Shown in pieces: positions 38,478-46,895 of a stretch of DNA of 64,000 nucleotides (position 1 is the first letter of the stretch; each line of letters starts with the position of its first letter). Made by a program: the position numbers and the translations under genes. The notes beneath the pieces are model-generated. The model did not search any database and was not told the origin of the DNA. It saw only the letters and a list, made by a program, of their open reading frames with translations. Source of the DNA: Flavonifractor sp. An92 (GTDB taxonomy: Bacteria > Bacillota > Clostridia > Oscillospirales > Oscillospiraceae); the NCBI RefSeq assembly GCF_002159175.1, contig NZ_NFGZ01000009.1:57606-121605 (forward strand), given 5' to 3'.

Positions 38478-39665
38478 TCATGCCCCCTGCTCCAGCAGCT
38501 CCAGTGCCGCCTGGAGCTGGGGGTCGTCGGCGTAGTCCAGGGCGTCCGCCGCCAGGAGGGCGGCCTGCTCGTCGGTGAGCGCCACCTCCCGGTCCAGGGT
38601 GAGGCCGGTGCCGATGAGGCTCACCCCCTCGCCGGTGAAGTACTCGGCGGTGGAGATGCCCACCGCGCCGCCGTTGGCCAGGGGGAAGGTCTGCTGGGAG
38701 TAGCCCTTGCCGCTGGTGGGTACGCCCACCACCACGGCCACGCCCCGCTCCTGGAGCTCCCCGGCGAAGATCTCGGCGGCGGAGTAGGTGTCCGCGTTCA
38801 CCAGCACCGCCATGGGGAGGTCCACGCAGTCCGCGTCGGACTCCACCACCTCCTCCTTGCCGGTGTTGCTGCGGGTGCGGAGGATGGGACCCTCGTCCAC
38901 CAGGAAGTCCAGCATGTCGGTGAGCTCATCCAGGTAGCCGCCGCCGTTGTTGCGCATGTCGAACACCAGGGCGGTGGCGCCCTGCTCCTGGAGGTCGGTG
39001 ACGGCCTCCTCCACCCGCTCGGCGCTGCGGGAGAAGAAGTTTGTGAGCTTCACATAGCCCACGCCGTTGTCCAGCAGCTCATAGCGCACCGGGTCGGTCT
39101 CGATGCTCCGCCGCTCCACGGTGACCTCCCGCTCGGCTCCGGCGGCATCCCGGACGGTGAGAACCACGGTGGTCCCCTCCTCCCCCTGGATGAGACCGGT
39201 GGCGTCGTAGCGGGCCTCCCCCGCCACGCTCTGGCCGCCCACCGCCGTGATGAGCTCCCCGGCCTTCAGTCCGGCCTCGGCCGCCGGACCGCCCTCGGTG
39301 ACCGCCAGGATGGTGAGGCCGTCCTCCGACTCATAGGTCACGGTGACGCCGATGCCCACATAGGAGTTGCTCCGGCGCTCCTGCTCGGAGGCGTACTGCT
39401 CCGCCGTCAGGTAGTAGGACCAGCGGTCCCCGGTGGCCTCGATCATGGCGTCCATGGCCGCGTCCACCACTGTGTCTTCGTCGTACTCCCCCACGAAGCA
39501 GGTGTTGACCAGACTCAGACCCTCCAACAGGGTGAGCCCGCTCTTCCCCAGCACCTGCCAGAACACCGCCGCCAGCACGCCCAGCACCACCACCAGCGTG
39601 AGCAGTACGGCGAGGAGCAGCTGTAAGAGGGAAAACCGTTTTTGACCAAAGCGCGTTTGTTTCAT
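38478..39665 (-). CDS. S41-family C-terminal processing protease (CtpA-like)
   Basis: A 395-residue membrane-anchored, extracytoplasmic serine protease. It has an N-terminal transmembrane anchor (FSLLQLLLAVLLTLVVVLGV), a PDZ domain (YVGIGVTVTYESEDGLTILA; GPAAEAGLKAGELITAV) and the S41 fold with catalytic Ser in NADTYSAAEIF and Lys in PTSGKGYSQ. AAAGGA precedes ATG. It follows the FtsEX/M23 peptidase genes on the same strand, behind a terminator; such proteases often trim cell-wall hydrolases, so a division-related substrate is plausible. Confidence 0.9.
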   Translation of the reverse strand: MKQTRFGQKRFSLLQLLLAVLLTLVVVLGVLAAVFWQVLGKSGLTLLEGLSLVNTCFVGEYDEDTVVDAAMDAMIEATGDRWSYYLTAEQYASEQERRSNSYVGIGVTVTYESEDGLTILAVTEGGPAAEAGLKAGELITAVGGQSVAGEARYDATGLIQGEEGTTVVLTVRDAAGAEREVTVERRSIETDPVRYELLDNGVGYVKLTNFFSRSAERVEEAVTDLQEQGATALVFDMRNNGGGYLDELTDMLDFLVDEGPILRTRSNTGKEEVVESDADCVDLPMAVLVNADTYSAAEIFAGELQERGVAVVVGVPTSGKGYSQQTFPLANGGAVGISTAEYFTGEGVSLIGTGLTLDREVALTDEQAALLAADALDYADDPQLQAALELLEQGA

Positions 39666-39695
39666 AGCTGGAATTCCTTTCGCAGAATCGAAAAA

Positions 39696-39729
39696 CGGAG
39701 CGGACCGGCATCTCGCCCGGTCCGCTCCG
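39696..39729 (-). terminator. Terminator after the M23 peptidase gene
   Basis: A 13-bp GC-rich perfect stem (39729-39717 with 39708-39696) is followed on the minus strand by TTTTTCG, ending the ftsEX-peptidase transcript before the S41 protease gene. Confidence 0.85.
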
Positions 39730-39743
39730 CTGGATGTAAGAGG

Positions 39744-40991
39744 TTACCAGTTGTAGGCCCGCACGAAGGGCAGATTATAGAACTGCTCCGGGTCCACACG
39801 CTGGTAGTTCACGCGCACCTCGAAGTGCAGGTGGTTACCGGTGGAGGAGCCGGTGGTGCCCACGTAGCCAATGACCTGGCCCTGGCTCACCATCTGGCCC
39901 TCACTCACCGCGCGGGAGCTCATATGGGCGTAGAGGGTGGAATTACCATTGCCGTGGTCGATGACCACATAGTTGCCATAGGAGCTGTGATAGGCGGAGG
40001 TGACCACCTGACCGCCCCGGGCCGCCAGGATGGAGGTGCCGCCGGGCGCGGGGATGTCGATGCCGGTGTGGCTGTGGGGCCGCTGGGTGATGGGGTGGAT
40101 GCGGTAGCCAAAGGCGGAGGTCAGCTTATAGTGCCCGGGCAGGGGCCAGGCATAGCCCGAGCCGGTGTTGATGACCACATTGTTCTGCTGGCGCTGGGCC
40201 TCCAGCTCCTTCTGCTTCTTCACGATCTGGGCGTTCACTTCCGCCAGGGCCGCATTTTCCGCGTCCAGGGCGGCGTTGAGCTTCTCCGCGCTGGCGTTGA
40301 TCTGCTCCAGAAGGGCCTTGGACTCGTCCACCTTGCTCTGCTGCTGGGCCAGAGCGGTCTCCTTGGCGGCCTTGGCGGTCTCCTGCTCGCTGCGGGCGGT
40401 CTCCAGGTCGGCCTTCAGCTGCTCGATCTGCTCCCGGGTGGCCACCAGATCGTTCATGATGGCGTTATCATAGTCCATGATCTCGTTGATATCGGCCAGA
40501 CGGCTCAGCAGGTCGGAAAAATCCTCGGAAGAAAAGAGGATGGACCAGTAAGAGATGTCTCCGTCCTCCTCCATGGCCCGCACCCGCTGGCAGAAGAGCT
40601 CGTACTGCTGCTCCTCCTTCTCCACGGCGGCCTGGCGCTCCACCTCTTTCTGGGCGATCTCGCCGTCGTAGTAGCTGATCTGGCTCTCGATGCTGTCGAT
40701 CTCGTCGGCAATGGCGTTGAGCTGCTGGGTGAGAACGCTCAGCTGGGCCTCGGCGTCGGCCTTCTGGGCCTTGACGTCGTCCAGCTCGTTCTGGAGCTGC
40801 TCCTGCTTCTCCTTGGAGGCCTGCTGCTGCTCCTTGAGGGCGTCGATCTCGCTCTGCGTGACCGCTCCGGCCCGGCCCACCGTCATGGTGAGCATGGGCA
40901 CCACCAGCGAGGCGGCCATGAGCACCGCCAGCACCAGCGTCAGCACCCGGCGGGCTTCCAGCTTGTGTTTGGGATGGTTGCTTTTCTTCAT
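39744..40991 (-). CDS. M23 murein peptidase with long coiled coil (EnvC/PcsB-like)
   Basis: A 415-residue secreted protein: signal peptide (ending near GRAGAVTQS), a long coiled coil over about residues 45-275 (EQLQNELDDVKAQKADAEAQ), and a C-terminal M23 LytM domain with zinc motifs HTGIDIPAP and HLHFEV, both complete, so it should be an active peptidase. In Gram-positive bacteria FtsEX activates coiled-coil murein hydrolases; the gene lies 18 bases behind ftsX, which makes it the predicted effector of this FtsEX. Confidence 0.9.
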   Translation of the reverse strand: MKKSNHPKHKLEARRVLTLVLAVLMAASLVVPMLTMTVGRAGAVTQSEIDALKEQQQASKEKQEQLQNELDDVKAQKADAEAQLSVLTQQLNAIADEIDSIESQISYYDGEIAQKEVERQAAVEKEEQQYELFCQRVRAMEEDGDISYWSILFSSEDFSDLLSRLADINEIMDYDNAIMNDLVATREQIEQLKADLETARSEQETAKAAKETALAQQQSKVDESKALLEQINASAEKLNAALDAENAALAEVNAQIVKKQKELEAQRQQNNVVINTGSGYAWPLPGHYKLTSAFGYRIHPITQRPHSHTGIDIPAPGGTSILAARGGQVVTSAYHSSYGNYVVIDHGNGNSTLYAHMSSRAVSEGQMVSQGQVIGYVGTTGSSTGNHLHFEVRVNYQRVDPEQFYNLPFVRAYNW

Positions 40992-41009
40992 CTTGTTCTC
41001 CTGTTCGCG

Positions 41010-41900
41010 TTAGACCTGAAGGAACCTGCGGATGGCCAGCACACTGCCGCCCACACCGATGACGAAACCGGTGCCCGCAAAGATGGCCATGACCCGGCCG
41101 GCCAGACGCCGGAAGGGCAGCATGGTGATCAGCTGGATGGTGTCGGTGCCCGCGATGGCCTTGGTGATGAGGACATAGATGCCCCACTGGAGGAAGAAGG
41201 CCACCACCGCGCCGACCAGTCCGATGATGAGGCCCTCAAACACAAAGGGCCAGCGGACAAAGCCGTTGGTGGCGCCGCACATTTTCATGATGGCGATCTC
41301 GTCCCGGCGGTTGAAGGTGGCCAGACGGATGGTGTTGGTGATGATGAAGAGGCTCACCAACAGCAGGGTGATCACCAGGATCAGGGCCACGCCGCTGGCG
41401 ATGTTGCGCACCACCACGAAGCCCTCGGCGATCTCGGGCGCGGCGCTGGTGTTGACCACGCCGGGGATCTGGCTGACCTGGTCCACCGTCTGCTCCAGCT
41501 GCTCCAGGTCCACCACGTGGATGCGGTAGCGGTCCCGGAACACGGTGTCGGGCAGGCTCTCAAAGAGCTCGTTCTCCTCCTTGTCGGCGGAAAAGTCCTC
41601 CTTGGCCTCGGCCTTGGTCACGAAGGTGACCTCCGCCACGTTGGGCACCGCCTCAATCTGGCTCTGGAGGGCACGGGCCTCCTCTTCCGTATAATTCTCG
41701 TCGATGAAGGCCAGGAACTCGTTCTGCTGCTCGTAATTGCCCCACATCTCGTCCAGGTTGATGGCCACCAGGGAGAAGGAGCCCATGATGAGCAGACAGC
41801 ACACGATCATACACAAAGCCGCGAAGGACATCAGCCCGTGGGTGAAGATGCTCCGGAAGCCCTCCGCGAAGAAATATCCGATGTTATTAAAATATCTCAT
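41010..41900 (-). CDS. ftsX: Cell-division protein FtsX
   Basis: A 296-residue membrane protein with one N-terminal transmembrane segment, an extracellular domain (about 50-160) and three C-terminal segments (SGVALILVITLLLVSLFII; IIGLVGAVVAFFLQW; FAGTGFVIGVGGSVLA), the FtsX layout. The start MRYFNNIGYFF is preferred because FtsX homology begins there; it overlaps the ftsE stop by 14 bases. It transmits ATPase cycles of FtsE to an outside murein hydrolase. Confidence 0.93.
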   Translation of the reverse strand: MRYFNNIGYFFAEGFRSIFTHGLMSFAALCMIVCCLLIMGSFSLVAINLDEMWGNYEQQNEFLAFIDENYTEEEARALQSQIEAVPNVAEVTFVTKAEAKEDFSADKEENELFESLPDTVFRDRYRIHVVDLEQLEQTVDQVSQIPGVVNTSAAPEIAEGFVVVRNIASGVALILVITLLLVSLFIITNTIRLATFNRRDEIAIMKMCGATNGFVRWPFVFEGLIIGLVGAVVAFFLQWGIYVLITKAIAGTDTIQLITMLPFRRLAGRVMAIFAGTGFVIGVGGSVLAIRRFLQV

Positions 41901-42576
41901 TGTCGTAATACCCGCCCATTCCGTCGCTGATGATACGTCCGTTCTCAATGGCGATCACCCGCTTGTCAAAGCGGTTGACCAGCTCTTTTTCGTGGGTGAC
42001 CACCAGGACCGTGGTGCCCAGCTCGTTGATCTTCTCCAGGAGCATCATGATCTCCAGAGAGCGCTGGGGGTCCAGGTTACCGGTGGGCTCGTCGGCAATG
42101 ATCATGCTGGGGTTGTTGACCAGAGCCCGGGCGATGGCCACGCGCTGCTGCTCACCGCCGGAGATCTCGTCGGGCCGGCGGTCGGCCTTGTTGTCCAGAC
42201 CCACCAGCTCCAATACGTACTGGATGCGCTTCTTGATCTCCCGGGGGGAGGCGCCCACCGCCCGCATGGCAAAGACCAGGTTTTCATAGATGGTCTTTTT
42301 CTCGATGAGGCGGAAGTCCTGGAAGATGACCCCCAGAGTGCGGCGCATGTAGGGCACCTGCCGGGGCCGGATGGTGTTCAGGTTGTAGCCGTTGACCATG
42401 AGGCGGCCCTCATTGGGGGCGATCTCGGCGGTGATGAGCTTGATGATGGTGGACTTGCCCGAGCCGGACGGCCCCACCAGGAACACAAACTCCCCGTCGT
42501 CGATGCGCATGGAGACCCCCTTCAGGGCCTTGGTCCCGTTGTCGTAGGATTTGTAGATGTCAATAAATCGGATCAT
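41887..42576 (-). CDS. ftsE: Cell-division ATP-binding protein FtsE
   Basis: A 229-residue ABC ATPase: Walker A GPSGSGKSTIIKL, signature ISGGEQQRVAIARAL, Walker B MIIADEPTGNLD, switch VVTHEKEL. MIRFIDIYKSYDNGT is the usual FtsE start. It pairs with FtsX. It lies about 80 bases behind the PucR-type gene, separated by a hairpin. Confidence 0.95.
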   Translation of the reverse strand: MIRFIDIYKSYDNGTKALKGVSMRIDDGEFVFLVGPSGSGKSTIIKLITAEIAPNEGRLMVNGYNLNTIRPRQVPYMRRTLGVIFQDFRLIEKKTIYENLVFAMRAVGASPREIKKRIQYVLELVGLDNKADRRPDEISGGEQQRVAIARALVNNPSMIIADEPTGNLDPQRSLEIMMLLEKINELGTTVLVVTHEKELVNRFDKRVIAIENGRIISDGMGGYYDNEIF

Positions 42577-42598
42577 AAATACCTCGCACGCAACAGCA

Positions 42599-42644
42599 AT
42601 GCAGAATACGGCGTGGCACATATGCGCCGCGCCGGATTCTGCAT
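42599..42644 (-). repeat. Intergenic hairpin between the PucR-type gene and ftsE
   Basis: ATGCAGAAT/ATTCTGCAT arms (42599-42607 and 42636-42644) continue inward as CGGCG/CGCCG after one mismatch. No T-run follows on the minus strand, so a processing or stabilising element is more likely than a terminator. Confidence 0.5.
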
Positions 42645-42654
42645 CCTGTGGTTT

Positions 42655-43746
42655 TTAGTTGTCGATCCCCCGGGAAATGAGATACTTCTTCACCATCAGT
42701 GCCACCTTGAAGGTGATGGCGTCGTCGAACTCGCGCAGGTCCAGTCCGGTGAGCTTCTTGATCTTCTCCAGGCGGTACACCAGGGTGTTCCGGTGGACGA
42801 AGAGCTTCCGGGCCGTCTCCGAGACGTTCAGGTTGTTCTCGAAGAACTTGTTGATGGTGAACAGCGTCTCCTGATCCAGGGCGTCAATGGGGTTCTTCTT
42901 AAAGACCTCCTGGAGGAACATCTCACACAGCGTGGTGGGCAGCTGGTAGATCAGACGGCCGATACCCAGGTTCTCATAGTTGATGATGGACTTCTCGGTG
43001 TCGAACACCTTGCCCACGTCGATGGCCACCTGGGCCTCCTTGTAGGCGCGGGCCAGATCCCGGATGTGGCCCACCACGGTGCCGATGCCGATGACCACCT
43101 TGATGTTGAGCTCCTTGGTGATGGCCTCCTCTACCTGCTTGGCGATCTTGTAGAGGTCCTTGCCCTCGCTGCCCTCGGGCAGCTGCTTGATGAGGGCCAC
43201 GTCGGTCTCGCTGATGGAGAGGACGAAGTCGGTCTGCTTGTCGGGGAACAGAGACTGCACCACGTCGATGACCGCCACCTCGCTGCTCTCCACCTGACGG
43301 ATGAGCAGCACCGCCCGGGGCAGCTCGGAGACGAAGTGGAGCTCCTTGGCCCGGACGTAGATATCACCCAGGAGGATGTTGTCCGAGATGATATTCTTGA
43401 TGAAGGTCGCCTTGTCGTGCTTCTCCTCATAGTAGGTCTTGGCGCCGTTGAGCGCCACCACCGCCATGGAGCAGATGAGCCGCGCCTCGGCGTCGTCGCC
43501 CCGCACGAAGGCGGCATAGTCGAACTGGGAGCCCCAGCCGGTCAGGGACTTGAAGGTGCGCCCCTCGTAGGCCACCACGTTCCCCTCGCCGCGGTTGACC
43601 GCGTCCACTACTCCGGTCCAGCGCTCGCCAATGCAAGTCAGCTCGTTGCAGGCAACGACCGTACCCTCAGAATCGATGACGCCGATGGCCCGGTCCGTAC
43701 TATCTTTCATCTGGAGAACAACACTCTGGAAAATCCTGCTAGACAT
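42655..43746 (-). CDS. PucR/CdaR-type transcriptional regulator
   Basis: A 363-residue regulator: N-terminal GAF/PAS-like sensory part (GVIDSEGTVVACNELTC), central GGDEF-like fold (LHFVSELPRAVLLIR; VVIGIGTVVGHIRDLARAY) and C-terminal PucR HTH_30 domain (NLNVSETARKLFVHRNTLVYRLEKI). Related proteins respond to sugar diacids, purines or amino acids; no ligand can be assigned. It is first in the run leading to ftsEX and has its own consensus-like promoter, so it may couple a metabolic signal to division. Confidence 0.85.
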   Translation of the reverse strand: MSSRIFQSVVLQMKDSTDRAIGVIDSEGTVVACNELTCIGERWTGVVDAVNRGEGNVVAYEGRTFKSLTGWGSQFDYAAFVRGDDAEARLICSMAVVALNGAKTYYEEKHDKATFIKNIISDNILLGDIYVRAKELHFVSELPRAVLLIRQVESSEVAVIDVVQSLFPDKQTDFVLSISETDVALIKQLPEGSEGKDLYKIAKQVEEAITKELNIKVVIGIGTVVGHIRDLARAYKEAQVAIDVGKVFDTEKSIINYENLGIGRLIYQLPTTLCEMFLQEVFKKNPIDALDQETLFTINKFFENNLNVSETARKLFVHRNTLVYRLEKIKKLTGLDLREFDDAITFKVALMVKKYLISRGIDN

Positions 43747-43832
43747 ATTGGAATGCCCCCCTAAACTTCATTACTCGCGCTGGGTTACCCCGTTCGTCAA
43801 CACACGCAGTACATTCACGCTCGTATGGCAAT

Positions 43833-43861
43833 ATTATAACGGCTTTTTTCGCTCTTTTCAA
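43833..43861 (-). promoter_or_regulatory. Promoter of the PucR-type regulator gene
   Basis: Minus strand -35 TTGAAA (43861-43856), 17-base spacer, -10 TATAAT (43838-43833), about 80 bases before the start codon. Confidence 0.85.
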
Positions 43862-43905
43862 TAGCTTGTTCCAAGTTTTTTGGTGAAAATGCCGAAATCG
43901 CCGTT

Positions 43906-44622
43906 TTACTTTCGGCGCACGGCGTCCAGCGCCGCCCGCTCTTCGGCGGTGAGCGGCCGCCACTCCCCCGGCGCCAGGCCCTCGTCCAGGGTCAGTGGAC
44001 CCATGGTGAGGCGCTTCAGATACACCACCGGCTTGCCCCGGGCGGCCAGCATCCGTTTGATCTGGTGGTACTTCCCCTCCCGCAGGGTCACCAGGCCCTC
44101 GTCCGGCCGCTCCAGGCGCTCCAGCCCCGCCGGCAGACACTCCAGCCCGTCCCCCAGAGTCATCCCGGCCTCAAAGGCGGCGGTGTCGCTCTCGTCCAGC
44201 ACTCCGTCCACCCGGACGAAGTAGGTCTTGTCCACGTGCTTGCGGGGAGAGAGCAGGTCGTGGGCCAGGGCGCCGTCGTTGGTCAGGAGCAGCAGGCCCT
44301 CGGTGTCCTTGTCCAGCCGCCCCGCCGGGAAGAGCCCCACCCGGCGCAGATGGGGGGGCAGCAGCTCCAGCACGGTGGTCTGGCGGGGGTCGTCGGTGGC
44401 GGAGACATAGCCCGCCGGCTTGTGGAGCATCAGGCAGAGGTACTTCTCCCCCGACACCGCTTCGCCGTCCACCCGCAGGTCCAGCCCCTCCCGGTCATAC
44501 TTCTCCTCCGGCGAGCGGGCCACGGCGCCGTTCACGGTCACCCGCCCCGCCCTGACCAGCTCCTTTACCTCTTTCCGGGACCAGCGTCCGGTACCGGAGA
44601 GGATCTTATCCAGCCGTTCCAT
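43906..44622 (-). CDS. RsuA/RluB-family rRNA pseudouridine synthase
   Basis: A 238-residue enzyme: N-terminal S4 RNA-binding domain (MERLDKILSGTGRWSRKEVK) and catalytic domain with the active-site Asp in PAGRLDKDTEGLLLLTNDG. Length and layout fit the RsuA branch (16S rRNA pseudouridine 516 in Escherichia coli) rather than the longer RluB; the exact target base cannot be told. The start MERLDK has AAAGGAG 7 bases upstream; the longer open frame overlaps the divergent neighbour. Confidence 0.88.
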   Translation of the reverse strand: MERLDKILSGTGRWSRKEVKELVRAGRVTVNGAVARSPEEKYDREGLDLRVDGEAVSGEKYLCLMLHKPAGYVSATDDPRQTTVLELLPPHLRRVGLFPAGRLDKDTEGLLLLTNDGALAHDLLSPRKHVDKTYFVRVDGVLDESDTAAFEAGMTLGDGLECLPAGLERLERPDEGLVTLREGKYHQIKRMLAARGKPVVYLKRLTMGPLTLDEGLAPGEWRPLTAEERAALDAVRRK

Positions 44623-44704
44623 CCATCGGCTCCTTTCTCCGCGCATACTCCCCCGCCCCGGCGCATAGGATGGTCCCACCAGGAACAGAAAGGAGCGTTG
44701 CGCT

Positions 44705-45178
44705 GTGTTCATCTTCACGGCCCGCCTCACCCGGGGCCGGATCGCGGCCGGCGTGGCCGTGGCCGCGCTGCTCTGTGGTGCGGTGTTTACCGCCGCCGGG
44801 GCCCTCAGCGGCGGCCACGTGACCGCCTCCGCCGCCGTCAGCCCCAAGAACATCCGCACCAATCAGGATCGGGTGGCCTATCTGGCCTCCTACGGCTGGG
44901 AGGTCTCCGCCGACCCGGTGGCGGTGGAGGAGCTCATCCTCCCGGAGGAGCCCGACGAGACCTATCAGCAGTATCTGGACCTTCAGGCCAGCCAGGGCTT
45001 CGACCTGGGCAAATACGCCGGCAAACGGGTCAAGCGCTACACCTACACGGTGCTCAACTACCCCACCGGCGAGGAGGACATCCAGGCCAACCTGCTCCTC
45101 TGCCAGAATACCGTGGTGGGCGGCGACATCCTGTGTACCGATCTGGACGGTTTCCTCCACGGGCTGGCCATGCCATAA
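44705..45178 (+). CDS. DUF4830-domain secreted or anchored protein
   Basis: A 157-residue protein with an N-terminal transmembrane/signal segment (RIAAGVAVAALLCGAVFTAAG) and a DUF4830-like domain (RVAYLASYGWEVSADPVAVEE; KRVKRYTYTVLNYP; VGGDILCTDLDGFLHGL). The start is GTG with AAAGGAG 9 bases upstream. DUF4830 is widespread in Clostridia; its role is unknown. It is divergent from the pseudouridine synthase gene and is followed by a terminator. Confidence 0.8.
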   Translation: MFIFTARLTRGRIAAGVAVAALLCGAVFTAAGALSGGHVTASAAVSPKNIRTNQDRVAYLASYGWEVSADPVAVEELILPEEPDETYQQYLDLQASQGFDLGKYAGKRVKRYTYTVLNYPTGEEDIQANLLLCQNTVVGGDILCTDLDGFLHGLAMP

Positions 45179-45183
45179 GAAAA

Positions 45184-45213
45184 AGAGCGGCGCGCCTTGG
45201 GGCGCGCCGCTCT
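45184..45213. terminator. Terminator between convergent genes
   Basis: A perfect 13-bp GC-rich stem (45184-45196 and 45201-45213) with loop TTGG, placed between the DUF4830 gene and the convergent membrane-protein gene; A-run on the left favours the leftward transcript. Confidence 0.8.
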
Positions 45214-45227
45214 CCCGTTCTGTCCGC

Positions 45228-45839
45228 TCAGCGGGCCACCGGGGCCACCACTTTCCGGCACTGGAACAGGAAGCGCACGAAGCAGGCGTGACACGCCACT
45301 TGCAGCACGCTGGCCAGAAGGGTGACGAAATCCGAGAGATCCCGGGTCAAAGGCAGCACGTAGAGGGCCTGTCCCACCACGCCGACCGCCACCACCAGGG
45401 GCACCAGCATCCGCACCAGGCCGCCCTGGTCGGCGGTCTGGTCGGCAATGGGACGGATCTGCTCCATGGTGGCGCCGCAGCTCAGGTAGAGCACCGCGCC
45501 CTCCAGCGCCAGCGCCAGCACGGAAATCAGCGCGAGGGCGGCCAGCATGGTAGAGATGCTGACATACAGGCCCAGCACCGCGGTGATCAGGCCGCCGATA
45601 AAGGCCATCACCAGCTCCACAATGCTCAGCAGGAAGGCCAGGCGATAGCCCTGGGCCACATTCCGCAGGGTGCTCAGGCCCACCAGCATCAGCACCAGGG
45701 CGCCGATGCTCAGCAGGCTGATGGCGCTGAGGAAGAAATCCCCCAGGGGCAGCAGGGTCCCGACGCCCACCACCGTGGTGAGCACCTCGGCCAGGAAGAG
45801 CTGTTCCAGGCCCCGCTGCAGGGTTCGGTTCTGATTCAA
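45228..45839 (-). CDS. Hypothetical integral membrane protein (203 aa)
   Basis: A 203-residue protein with about five hydrophobic segments (for example FFLSAISLLSIGALVLMLVG; ISTMLAALALISVLALALEG). No conserved motif recognised. It lies 11 bases behind mscS and is probably co-transcribed with it. Confidence 0.65.
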   Translation of the reverse strand: MNQNRTLQRGLEQLFLAEVLTTVVGVGTLLPLGDFFLSAISLLSIGALVLMLVGLSTLRNVAQGYRLAFLLSIVELVMAFIGGLITAVLGLYVSISTMLAALALISVLALALEGAVLYLSCGATMEQIRPIADQTADQGGLVRMLVPLVVAVGVVGQALYVLPLTRDLSDFVTLLASVLQVACHACFVRFLFQCRKVVAPVAR

Positions 45840-45850
45840 AAGGCTCCCTC

Positions 45851-46768
45851 CTACTTCAGAAGATGTACGTTCATATGGGGATAGGTCATGGTGATGCCCT
45901 GCTGGTCAAAGGCGGTACGCACCTGTTCCAGCAGGTCGTAATACAGGTCCCAGTAGTCCCCCGTCTCGCACCACACCCGCACCGTATAGTCGATGCAGCT
46001 GTCTTGGAAGGCCGAGAGCCGCACAAACGGCTCCGGGTCCATCAGTGCCTTGGGGTGGGCCTCGATGACGCCGCGGATGGCGGCGATGACCCGCTCCGTG
46101 GGGTCGTCATAGGACGCGCTGAATACCAGATCCACCCGGCGGCGTTCCTCCGGGTTGTAGTTGATGATCTTGGCTCCGGCGATCTCGCTGTTGGGGATGT
46201 AAATGAGCTTGTTGTCCACGGTCACCAGCTTGGTGTGGGCCATGCCGATCTCCTTGACCGTGCCGCTGACGCTGTTGGTCTCGATGTAATCCCCCACCTT
46301 GAAGGGCTTGGCGGTGAGGACCTGAATGCCGCCAGCCAGGTTGGACAGGCTCCCCTGGACGGCCAGGGACACCGCCAGACCGGCCACGCTCAGCACCGCC
46401 ACCAGGGAGGTCACGTCGATGCCCACCGCGCTGGCCATGATGAGGACAAAGAGGAACCAGAGCAGGATATTCACGCTGTTGCGCAGGAAGCTGTGCAGGC
46501 TTTTTTCGATCTTGCCCTTGGCCAGGATGCGGTTGAGACAGTGCTGGATCACCTTGATGATGAGCAGGCAGCATACCGCGAGGATGGCGATGGAGATGAC
46601 CTTGCTCAGCGACAGACCGGTAAAATTCCGGAACAGCTCGCTCAGGCCGGTGCTCTCCGCCACTTCGTTGAGCACATCACTGACCGAACCGGTGGTGTCA
46701 CCCGCTACGTTGTCGATGATCTCCGTTACCGGGGCCAGGGTTTCGCTGGGAATGGGCGTTGCAGACAT
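45851..46768 (-). CDS. mscS: Small-conductance mechanosensitive channel (MscS family)
   Basis: A 305-residue MscS-type channel: three transmembrane helices, the Gly/Ala-rich pore helix (VAVLSVAGLAVSLAVQGSLSN) and the beta domain (GDYIETNSVSGTVKEIGMAH; IPNSEIAGAKIINY). It opens under membrane tension to release solutes in osmotic downshock. Its own promoter and a following membrane-protein gene are seen. Confidence 0.93.
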   Translation of the reverse strand: MSATPIPSETLAPVTEIIDNVAGDTTGSVSDVLNEVAESTGLSELFRNFTGLSLSKVISIAILAVCCLLIIKVIQHCLNRILAKGKIEKSLHSFLRNSVNILLWFLFVLIMASAVGIDVTSLVAVLSVAGLAVSLAVQGSLSNLAGGIQVLTAKPFKVGDYIETNSVSGTVKEIGMAHTKLVTVDNKLIYIPNSEIAGAKIINYNPEERRRVDLVFSASYDDPTERVIAAIRGVIEAHPKALMDPEPFVRLSAFQDSCIDYTVRVWCETGDYWDLYYDLLEQVRTAFDQQGITMTYPHMNVHLLK

Positions 46769-46798
46769 GATACGCCTCCTTTCTGAGAGGTTCGTTCT

Positions 46799-46827
46799 AG
46801 TTTACCATATTCCCGCCGAAAGGGCAA
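46799..46827 (-). promoter_or_regulatory. Promoter of mscS
   Basis: Minus strand -35 TTGCCC (46827-46822), 17-base spacer, -10 TAAACT (46804-46799), about 30 bases before the start codon. Confidence 0.6.
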
Positions 46828-46852
46828 GCGTCCCTGCCCCGGTGACAAAAAA

Positions 46853-46882
46853 AGAGGAGCAGCCCTGTTGGGCTGCTCCTCT
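46853..46882 (-). terminator. Terminator of tuf
   Basis: A perfect 13-bp stem (46882-46870 with 46865-46853, loop of 4) followed on the minus strand by TTTTTTT, 13 bases past the tuf stop. Confidence 0.92.
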
Positions 46883-46895
46883 GAGGGAGTTTAAA

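Noticed and set aside
39642..43764. Long rightward frames (762 and 675 codons) opposite the M23 peptidase, ftsX, ftsE and the PucR-type gene
   Set aside because: Low-complexity His/Gly/Leu/Asp-rich products lying across several well-supported genes.
44623..44862. Longer start (80 extra codons) for the pseudouridine synthase
   Set aside because: It overlaps the divergent DUF4830 gene; the S4 domain begins at MERLDK, which has a good ribosome-binding site.
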